From positions 1 to 11,814 of the forward strand of contig JACCUS010000191.1 of the NCBI GenBank assembly GCA_013811715.1: a DNA stretch of 11,814 nt, written 5' to 3'. The position numbers and the translations under genes were made by a program. The notes under the pieces are model-generated. The model was not told the origin of the DNA, ran no database searches, and was given only the letters and a program-made list of their open reading frames with translations. Shown here piece by piece: positions 5,903 through 11,814 of this stretch (position 1 is the stretch's first letter; each line of letters starts with the position of its first letter). The DNA comes from Nocardioidaceae bacterium (GTDB taxonomy: Bacteria; Actinomycetota; Actinomycetes; Propionibacteriales; Nocardioidaceae).

Positions 5903-7406
5903 CTCATCTTGTGGCGGAGCGGCCGTCACCGTCGAAGGACTGACCTGGCGTCCACTCCGCCGACGCACTCCGGTGCTCGCGGACCTGTCACTGCACATCC
6001 CGGCCGGTCAACGTGTCGTCATCGCCGGCCCCAGCGGGTCGGGGAAGTCGACTCTGCTGCGAGGCATCGCCGGTCTGCTGCTCACAGCGAGTCAAGGCGA
6101 CCTGTCGGGGCGGGTCCGGATCGGGGAGCGCGAGGTGTTCGAAGTGCCCGGCCACGTCGGACTGCTGCAGCAGGATCCGCTGGTCAGCGTGGTCGCCGAG
6201 ACCGTCGGGCGCGATGTCGCGTTCGGACTGGAAAACCGCCAGGTTTCGCGGGAGGAGATCTGGCCACGCGTCCAGATGGCGCTCGGAGCATCCGCCTTCC
6301 CGTATGGCGTCGGACACCCGACATCGGCGCTCTCTGGCGGAGAAGCTCAGCGGCTCGCGCTCGCGGGCAGCCTGGTCCTCGGCAGCCCGGTGATGCTCCT
6401 CGACGAGCCCACCTCGATGTTGGACCCGGAGTTGGCCGGCTCGGTCCGAGCAGCCGTACGCCGAGACGCTGACTCCCGTCAGGCGACGACCCTGGTGGTC
6501 GAGCATCACATCGAGCCGTGGCTCGACTTCGCGGACCGGCTGATCGTACTGGGCTCGGGCGGTCAGGTGGTTGCCGATGGCGATCCGAGGACCGTTCTTG
6601 CGGAGCAGGCGGCGTTTCTCACGTCGCAGGGCGTGTGGGTGCCTGGAGTGGACACTCCGAGGCTCGCAGCGGTCGATCCCACCCTGGTCGGGCCGTGGGC
6701 GAGCGGGCCCCAGCGGCTGGTCACTGCGACCGACATCGGGGTGGAGCTCAAGGGCGGCCTGGTGGATCGTCGAGCCGCCCCGACCGTCGCGCTCGACGGG
6801 GTCGGGGCGGTCCTCGATGCGGGCAAGGCATGTGGGGTCACCGGGGTCAGCGGCGCTGGGAAGTCGACGCTCGTCGCTGTTCTGGGCGGCCTCTTGAAAC
6901 CGACATCGGGAACTGTCGTCGCCGCCCCAGAGCTGGCGACCAAGAAGGGAACCGAGCCGTGGCGTTGGGCGTCGCCTGACCTGACTGCCCGCCTGTCGTG
7001 GATGCCGCAGGCCCCTGAGCACGGGGTCGTGAGCCGGTCGGTGCAAAGCGAGGTGCTCGCTTCTGCTCGCGCGTGTGGTCGGGAACCGCGGGCGGCGGAA
7101 CGCCGGGCGGGCGGGCTGCTAGAAGTCTTCGGGTTGAGCCACCTCTCTGACGCCAGCCCCTATCACCTCTCCGGGGGAGAGCAGCGGCGCCTGATGGTCG
7201 CAGCCGCCCTGGCGCACGGACCGTACGGCGTCCTCCTCGACGAACCCACTGTCGGCCAGGACCGTCGTACCTGGTCCCTGGTGATGGGTGCCGTCGCGGC
7301 CGCCCGCGACGCCGGGTCGGGAGTCGCTGTCGCCACCCACGACATGCTGGCCGTCGACGCCATCGCTGACGAGGTGCTCACGCTCGACAAGGTGGGGGCG
7401 TCGTGA
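5829..7406 (+). CDS. ykoD: ECF transporter double ATPase YkoD, thiamine/HMP uptake
   Basis: Two ABC ATPase domains are fused in one chain, the YkoD layout, and power the YkoE/YkoC transporter. In numbering from GTG 5829 (525 aa), domain 1 has Walker A GPSGSGKST (67-75), Q-loop LLQQDP (112-117), signature LSGGEAQ (168-174), Walker B VMLLDEP (188-194) and H-loop His226. Domain 2 has Walker A GVSGAGKST (339-347), MPQAPE (392-397), signature LSGGEQ (447-452), Walker B GVLLDEP (467-473) and His504. Both sites look catalytically complete. Homology begins near residue 33 (VTVEGLTW), so the true start is uncertain. GTG 5829 overlaps ykoE by 74 nt and lacks a clear ribosome site. A non-standard ATC at 5889 has GAGGAAG 9 nt upstream. 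The stop overlaps the ykoC start. Confidence 0.92.
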   Translation: MHWLPLARSTLSRQARKRPTIAPSDSSCGGAAVTVEGLTWRPLRRRTPVLADLSLHIPAGQRVVIAGPSGSGKSTLLRGIAGLLLTASQGDLSGRVRIGEREVFEVPGHVGLLQQDPLVSVVAETVGRDVAFGLENRQVSREEIWPRVQMALGASAFPYGVGHPTSALSGGEAQRLALAGSLVLGSPVMLLDEPTSMLDPELAGSVRAAVRRDADSRQATTLVVEHHIEPWLDFADRLIVLGSGGQVVADGDPRTVLAEQAAFLTSQGVWVPGVDTPRLAAVDPTLVGPWASGPQRLVTATDIGVELKGGLVDRRAAPTVALDGVGAVLDAGKACGVTGVSGAGKSTLVAVLGGLLKPTSGTVVAAPELATKKGTEPWRWASPDLTARLSWMPQAPEHGVVSRSVQSEVLASARACGREPRAAERRAGGLLEVFGLSHLSDASPYHLSGGEQRRLMVAAALAHGPYGVLLDEPTVGQDRRTWSLVMGAVAAARDAGSGVAVATHDMLAVDAIADEVLTLDKVGAS

Positions 7407-8089
7407 CTCCTCCGAGCTTTCTCGGCCCCCTCTCCCTGCTGGCCGGGTGTCTGCTTCCGGTGGTCGGCGCATTTGGCATCAACTCGGCGCGTCCGGGACT
7501 GATCTGCGTCGGGCTCGAGCTGCTGGCGTTCGGCTGGCTCGTCCGTGACCTCAAGGGCACGGGCCGGCGGCTGCTCTTCGGGCTGGTCGCCGCCATGTCC
7601 ATCACCGTCTCGACCTACCTGTACGGCGGCGCCGACATCGACGAGTCACTCGGCGCGGCGATGCGGATCCTCTTTATCGTGCTACCCAGCGCCATGCTGA
7701 CACCGCTGCTCCGGCCCAGCGCCCTGGGTGATCACCTGGCGCAGCGGCTACGGCTGCCTCCACGAGTCGTGGTGGCCGCCGTGGCGGCTCTCCAGCGCGT
7801 TGACTCACTCGGTGAGGAGTGGCGGCAAGTGCAGCGGGCGCGGCGGGCCCGCGGGCTCGGACTAGACGGTGGACCGATCCGTCGGGTGAAGGAGTCCGCG
7901 GCCAGCGCCTTCGCGCTGCTCGTGGTGTCGATGCGCCATGCCGGGTCGCTCTCGGTGGCGATGGACTCACGCGGCTTCGCGGGCGCAACCGAGCGCACCT
8001 GGGCCGAAGCGGCGCCGTGGCGCTGGGGTGACTCGGGGTTGTTGCTCATCGCCTTCGGACTGGCCGCGGCGCCCTGGCTCATCGGCTGA
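7403..8089 (+). CDS. ykoC: ECF transporter transmembrane (T) component YkoC, CbiQ/EcfT family
   Basis: The 228-residue protein is the transmembrane coupling subunit that links the YkoE binding component to the YkoD ATPase. Hydrophobic helices lie near residues 6-26, 30-47, 55-75, 84-103 and 208-227. The cytoplasmic coupling helices carry the family's two Arg-Gly motifs: ARG at 149-151 within RARRARGLG, and SRG at 189-191 within AMDSRGFAG. These insert into grooves on the ATPases. The GTG start overlaps the ykoD TGA (GTGA), and a G-rich GGTGGGGG lies just upstream, so translation is probably coupled. The length is normal for the family. This completes a self-contained importer that does not need shared ECF modules elsewhere. 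Confidence 0.92.
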   Translation: MTPPSFLGPLSLLAGCLLPVVGAFGINSARPGLICVGLELLAFGWLVRDLKGTGRRLLFGLVAAMSITVSTYLYGGADIDESLGAAMRILFIVLPSAMLTPLLRPSALGDHLAQRLRLPPRVVVAAVAALQRVDSLGEEWRQVQRARRARGLGLDGGPIRRVKESAASAFALLVVSMRHAGSLSVAMDSRGFAGATERTWAEAAPWRWGDSGLLLIAFGLAAAPWLIG

Positions 8090-8115
8090 CTCCCGCCCGA
8101 CGGGGATCCTGCGGA

Positions 8116-8166
8116 TTGCGGGAAACTCGCTGTCTCAGTGGCTGTTTGACGACAACTTTCCCGCAA
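8116..8166. repeat. 10-bp inverted repeat between convergent ykoC and mmsA
   Basis: TTGCGGGAAA (8116-8125) and TTTCCCGCAA (8157-8166) are perfect inverted copies separated by 31 nt. Two further outer GG/CC pairs follow one mismatch. No T-run follows either arm and the loop is long for a terminator. It may be a bidirectional termination structure, a paired protein-binding site or the remnant of a small element. The function is not known. Confidence 0.5.
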
Positions 8167-8177
8167 CCCACGACATA

Positions 8178-8214
8178 CGACCTGGGTCACCGGTGCGTGG
8201 GAAAGCCCAGGTCG
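8178..8214 (-). terminator. Stem-loop at the end of the dehydrogenase gene
   Basis: CGACCTGGG (8178-8186) and CCCAGGTCG (8206-8214) form a perfect 9-bp stem with a 19-nt loop that includes the dehydrogenase stop codon. The upstream arm lies in its last codons. No U-run follows in either direction. It probably marks the 3' end of the minus-strand message or stops convergent read-through. Function is inferred from position. Confidence 0.4.
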
Positions 8215-9671
8215 ACTTGGCTCGTTGACGGGTCGGGCCAGCGGCTGGTCACGACCTTGGTGCGCGTGTAGAAGTGGACACCTTCGGGGCCGTACATGTG
8301 GGAGTCGCCGAACAGGCTGTCCTTCCAACCGCCGAAGGAGAAGTAGGCGACCGGCACCGGGATCGGCACGTTCACCCCCACCATCCCGACGCTGACGTCG
8401 TGCTGGAACCGGCGGGCCGCTCCGCCGTCGCGGGTGAAGATCGCCGCGCCGTTGCCGTACCGGTTGGCGTTGACGATGTCGATCGCCTGCTGTGCCGTGT
8501 CGGCCCGCACCACGCACAGCACCGGACCGAAGATTTCGTCCTGGTACACCTGCATGTCGGGCTGCACGTAATCGACCAGGCTGGCGCCGAGGAAGAAGCC
8601 GTCGCCGTCGAAGGGCTGTTCGCGGCCGTCGACGACGACCTTCGCGCCTTCGGCCGCGGCGATGTCGAGGTACGACGCCACCTTGTCGCGGTGGGCCCGC
8701 GTCACGAGCGGACCCATCTCCGACTCCGGGTCGGCGCCGGCTCCGATCCGCAACTTCGCAATCCGCTTGTTGACGGCGTCGACCACCGGATCGGCTACGG
8801 CGCCGACGGCGACCACGACGGAGACCGCCATACAGCGCTCGCCCGCCGAGCCGTACGCCGCCGACACCGCGGCGTCGGCTGCCATCTCCACATCCGCGTC
8901 CGGCAGTACAACCATGTGGTTCTTGGCGCCGCCGAGTGCCTGCACGCGCTTGCCCGCAGCAGCGCCGCGCTCGTAGATGTGCCGGGCGACGGTCGTCGAA
9001 CCCACGAAGCTCACTGCCTCGACGTCGGGGTGGTCAAGCAGCCGGTCGACTGCCACGGCATCGCCTTGGACGACGTTGAAGACGCCGTCGGGCAGTCCGG
9101 CGTCTTTCAGCAGCGCAGCGATGAGCAGGGCGGCCGACGGGTCCTTCTCGCTGGGCTTGAGTACGAACGTGTTCCCGCTCGCGATCGCATTCGGGATCAT
9201 CCACAGCGGCACCATGACGGGGAAGTTGAACGGGGTGACGCCGGCGACGACCCCGAGTGGTTGCTTCAGCTCGTGCACCTCAACCCCGGTGGCCGCCTGG
9301 GCTGAGTGGCCGCCCTTGAGCAGCTGGGGGATGCCGCAGGCGAACTCGACGCACTCCAGGCCGCGTGCCACCTCCCCCGCCGCGTCGGACAGCACCTTCC
9401 CGTGCTCTGCCGTAGCGAGCGCGGCCAACTCCTGACGATGCTCGTCGACGAGCTGGCGAAACGCGAACAACACTCGTGACCGGGTGGTGAGGCTGCTGTG
9501 CCGCCACTCGCCGAAGGCCGCCGCCGCTGCGGCAACCGCCTGGTCTACCTCCGCGACGTCGGCGAGCCCGACCTCGCCGGTCTGCACTCCGGTGGCCGGG
9601 TCGTAGACCGGCGCCGTGCGGCCGAACTCGCCCGTGCGCTGACCGCCGATGAAGTGCCCGATGCGCTTCAC
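8187..9671 (-). CDS. mmsA: CoA-acylating methylmalonate-semialdehyde dehydrogenase
   Basis: The enzyme converts methylmalonate semialdehyde, CoA and NAD+ to propionyl-CoA, CO2 and NADH in valine and inositol breakdown. The 494-residue product, numbered from GTG 9671, is a full-length aldehyde dehydrogenase. Cofactor-site PFNFP has Asn149. Nucleophile Cys280 sits in GERCMA beside Arg279. Glu379 is in DEIFGP. The diagnostic feature is ALGGAKNH (245-252), where ordinary dehydrogenases have ELGG: the general-base Glu is absent, as expected for CoA-dependent MMSDH. The GTG overlaps the TGA of the upstream dikinase gene (GTGA), and homology starts at its second residue (KRIGHFIGGQ). The frame stays open upstream to 9842, but that part lies inside the dikinase gene and does not resemble this family. 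IolA-type inositol degradation is an alternative role, without supporting neighbours here. Confidence 0.92.
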   Translation of the reverse strand: MKRIGHFIGGQRTGEFGRTAPVYDPATGVQTGEVGLADVAEVDQAVAAAAAAFGEWRHSSLTTRSRVLFAFRQLVDEHRQELAALATAEHGKVLSDAAGEVARGLECVEFACGIPQLLKGGHSAQAATGVEVHELKQPLGVVAGVTPFNFPVMVPLWMIPNAIASGNTFVLKPSEKDPSAALLIAALLKDAGLPDGVFNVVQGDAVAVDRLLDHPDVEAVSFVGSTTVARHIYERGAAAGKRVQALGGAKNHMVVLPDADVEMAADAAVSAAYGSAGERCMAVSVVVAVGAVADPVVDAVNKRIAKLRIGAGADPESEMGPLVTRAHRDKVASYLDIAAAEGAKVVVDGREQPFDGDGFFLGASLVDYVQPDMQVYQDEIFGPVLCVVRADTAQQAIDIVNANRYGNGAAIFTRDGGAARRFQHDVSVGMVGVNVPIPVPVAYFSFGGWKDSLFGDSHMYGPEGVHFYTRTKVVTSRWPDPSTSQVDLGFPTHR

Positions 9672-11814
9672 TGCCCCGTCCCGGCCCTCGGCGGGTGCAT
9701 GGTCGCGGTCTCGGAGTCCAAAGAGGCACGGCCCGACTCGAGCCGGGCGACGGGCACGCGGAACGGGGAGCACGAGACGTAGTCGAGCAGGATCGACTCG
9801 AAGAAGTGGATCGAATCCGGGTCGCCGCCATGCTCGCCGCACACCCCCAAGACCAGGTCCGGACGGGCCTCCTTGCCCTCCCAGGCCGCCACCGAGACGA
9901 GACGCCCGACTCCGTCGACGTCGAGGGTCTCAAATGGGCTGACACCGAAGATGCCCGCCTCGATGTACCTCGGGAAGAACGCTGCCTCGACGTCGTCGCG
10001 GCTGAAGCCCCACGTCGTCTGTGTCAGGTCGTTGGTGCCGAACGAGAAGAAGTCCGTCTCTGCGGCGATCGCACGTGCGGTCATCGCCGCCCGGGGCAGC
10101 TCGATCATGGTGCCGATGGGGAACCGCATCTCGATGTCGAGCTCGTCGCAGACCTCCTTGATCGTCTCCAGAGCCTGCTCCTTGATGATCGTCAGCTCCT
10201 TCACGTCGCCCACCAGCGGCACCATGATCTCTGGCTGCGGGTCGAGTCCGCGCTTCCTCAGCTCGGCGGTCGCCTCCGCGATCGCTCGCACCTGCAGCAG
10301 GAAGAGACCGGGTACGGCGATGCCCAGCCGTACCCCACGCATGCCGAGCATCGGGTTCTGCTCGTCGTGCCGCTGCACCTCCTTGAGCAGCTCGGCGGCC
10401 TCGTCGTCCGGCTCCCCCAAGGCCTCCGCCACGGCGACCTTGACCGACAGCGCCGTCAGATCGGGCAAGAACTCATGCAGTGGTGGGTCGAGCAGCCGGA
10501 TGACGACCGGGAGCCCGTCCATGGCCTCGAAGATGCCGCTGAAGTCGTCGCGCTGCAGCGGCAGTAGCTCCTCGAGCGCCGCCGCCCGTCGCTCGTCGCT
10601 GCCCGCCAGGATCACTCGCTCGACGATCTTGCGGCGCGAGCCCAAGAACATGTGCTCGGTGCGGCACAGCCCGATGCCCTGGGCGCCGAACTCCCGCGCT
10701 CGTTGAGCATCCTCCGGGGTGTCGGCGTTCGCCCGCACGCCCATTCGTCGAGTGCTGTCGGCGTGGGCCATGATGCGGGCGACGGCGTCGATGAGCGCGT
10801 CCTGCTCAGCGTCCTCGACGTGCCCGCCACCCGCCGTACCGAACCCCGTCGACAGTGCTCCTACGACGGCGCTCTCGGTGACCGCCACCTTCCCGGCGTA
10901 GACCTGCCCCGTCGTCCCGTCGATCGAGAGCACGTCTCCCTCCACGACGTGAGCCCCGTCGGGGGTGCGGAACTCCTTCTTCCTCGGGTCGACCCGCAGC
11001 GCCTCGACGCCGACCACACAGGTGCGGCCCATCCCGCGGGCGACGACCGCCGCGTGTGAGGTCTTCCCTCCTCGGCTGGTCAGCACGCCGCGTGCCGCGA
11101 TCATGCCGCGCAGGTCGTCCGGGTTGGTCTCGCGCCGCACCAAGATCACGTCCTCGCCCTTGGCCGCCCACTCGGCCGCCGTCGCGGAGTCGAAGGCGGC
11201 CTTCCCGACGGCGGCTCCGGGGCTGGCGGCCATCCCCGTTGCGATGAGCTCACGGTCGCCGTTGGTGTCGAACTGCGGGAACATCAGCTGCGCCAGCTGG
11301 TCACCCTTGACCCGCCGCAGCGCCTCGTCGAGGTCGATGACGCCTTCGTCGACGAGCTGCATGGCGATCCGGAAGGCCGCCGCGGGGGTGCGCTTTGCGA
11401 CCCGGGTCTGCAGCATCCACAGCCTGCCGCGCTCGACCGTGAACTCGATGTCGCACATGTCCCGGTAGTGCCGCTCGAGCGTCTCCATGATCCCCAGCAG
11501 CTCTTCGTAGGACTCGGCGTCGGTGTCGCCGAGGGCGGTGAGCGGCATGGTGTTGCGGATACCGGCGACCACGTCTTCTCCCTGAGCGTTCGGCAGGTAG
11601 TCGCCGTACACGCCCTGATGCCCAGAAGCGGGGTCGCGGGTAAAGCAGACGCCGGTGCCGGAGTCGTCGCCGAGGTTGCCGAACACCATCGAGCAGATGC
11701 TGACCGCGGTACCGAGGTGGTCGGGGATGCGCTCTTGACGGCGGTAGATCTTGGCGCGGTCGGTGTTCCACGAGGAGAACACGGCGAGGACCGCCAGGTC
11801 GAGCTGCTCACGGG
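9668..11814 (-). CDS. ppdK: Pyruvate, phosphate dikinase, N-terminus beyond the right edge
   Basis: The enzyme interconverts pyruvate, ATP and phosphate with PEP, AMP and pyrophosphate. The visible 714 residues start at REQLDLAVLAVFSSWNTDRA. They cover the end of the ATP-grasp domain (NAQGEDVVAG, then LQTR), the swivelling phosphohistidine domain with GGKTSHAAVVARGMG, and the complete PEP/pyruvate TIM barrel. The barrel carries GLCRTEHMF, GMRGVRLG, GTNDLTQT and GVCGEHGGDP with its catalytic Cys. In numbering from the internal GTG at 11782, the phosphohistidine is His243 and the Cys is 648. Against the roughly 875-residue family about 200 N-terminal residues are missing, which is a window edge and not a truncation. 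The residue before the TSHAA Thr is Lys where plant enzymes have Met. About 22 residues (ESGRASLDSETATMHPPRAG...) extend beyond the usual PVARL end. The gene overlaps mmsA by 4 bp. Confidence 0.95.
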   Translation of the reverse strand, partial: REQLDLAVLAVFSSWNTDRAKIYRRQERIPDHLGTAVSICSMVFGNLGDDSGTGVCFTRDPASGHQGVYGDYLPNAQGEDVVAGIRNTMPLTALGDTDAESYEELLGIMETLERHYRDMCDIEFTVERGRLWMLQTRVAKRTPAAAFRIAMQLVDEGVIDLDEALRRVKGDQLAQLMFPQFDTNGDRELIATGMAASPGAAVGKAAFDSATAAEWAAKGEDVILVRRETNPDDLRGMIAARGVLTSRGGKTSHAAVVARGMGRTCVVGVEALRVDPRKKEFRTPDGAHVVEGDVLSIDGTTGQVYAGKVAVTESAVVGALSTGFGTAGGGHVEDAEQDALIDAVARIMAHADSTRRMGVRANADTPEDAQRAREFGAQGIGLCRTEHMFLGSRRKIVERVILAGSDERRAAALEELLPLQRDDFSGIFEAMDGLPVVIRLLDPPLHEFLPDLTALSVKVAVAEALGEPDDEAAELLKEVQRHDEQNPMLGMRGVRLGIAVPGLFLLQVRAIAEATAELRKRGLDPQPEIMVPLVGDVKELTIIKEQALETIKEVCDELDIEMRFPIGTMIELPRAAMTARAIAAETDFFSFGTNDLTQTTWGFSRDDVEAAFFPRYIEAGIFGVSPFETLDVDGVGRLVSVAAWEGKEARPDLVLGVCGEHGGDPDSIHFFESILLDYVSCSPFRVPVARLESGRASLDSETATMHPPRAGTGQ

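Noticed and set aside
5167..5943. 258-codon plus-strand frame across the riboswitch and ykoE
   Set aside because: It starts inside the TPP aptamer, is Arg/Gly-rich and has no membrane segments. The ykoE frame explains the region.
5988..7046. 352-codon minus-strand frame opposite ykoD
   Set aside because: It has no family motifs, while the plus strand carries two complete ATPase domains.
8274..9305. 343-codon plus-strand frame opposite mmsA
   Set aside because: It is a GC-rich antisense shadow rich in His, Arg, Val and Asp. It has no recognisable domain, while the minus frame is a complete dehydrogenase.
9672..9842. Upstream extension of the methylmalonate-semialdehyde dehydrogenase to 551 residues
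   Set aside because: The extra 57 residues lie inside the dikinase gene, are Arg/Pro-rich frame-shadow sequence, and the family starts at the GTG 9671.

Overview
The window is high-GC, gene-dense DNA with GTG starts, 4-bp stop/start overlaps and GC-rich third codon positions. This is typical of an actinobacterium. The mix of an NlpC/P60 cell-wall hydrolase, a Cfp30B-like VOC protein, a TPP-controlled YkoEDC transporter, a CoA-acylating methylmalonate-semialdehyde dehydrogenase and a pyruvate phosphate dikinase would suit a soil-type actinomycete such as a Nocardioides relative, but that placement is inference. No mobile element, CRISPR array, tRNA or rRNA was seen. Most genes are recognisable housekeeping or metabolic functions, and no convincing unknown multi-gene system is present.

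Left part, mostly minus strand. A short plus-strand reading frame ending at 115 is probably the C-terminal tail of a gene lying outside the window. It converges on a secreted NlpC/P60 peptidoglycan hydrolase (160-1908, minus) with an extraordinary Glu/Arg/Ala/Gln repeat stalk. A 259-bp leader with several palindromes precedes it. Upstream lie a two-domain VOC protein (2168-2983), an enoyl-CoA hydratase-family protein (3087-3860) and a PAP2-type membrane phosphatase-like protein (3857 to about 4972/5005). The last two overlap by ATGA and are probably co-translated.

Central part, plus strand. A TPP riboswitch (5137-5224) leads into ykoE-ykoD-ykoC (5282-8089), a complete ECF-type importer for thiamine or its pyrimidine precursor: S component, double ATPase and T component. 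Between aptamer and start codon a hairpin pairs a CCTCCC segment with the GGGAGG ribosome binding site, so TPP probably controls translation. The ykoD start is unusual: the only standard start lies 74 nt inside ykoE.

Right part, minus strand. A large pyruvate phosphate dikinase gene enters from beyond the right edge and ends at 9668. Its TGA overlaps the GTG of a methylmalonate-semialdehyde dehydrogenase gene (8187-9671). The pair would link valine or propionyl-CoA metabolism with pyruvate/PEP interconversion. The ykoC and dehydrogenase genes converge on a 97-bp spacer holding a strong inverted repeat and part of a second one.
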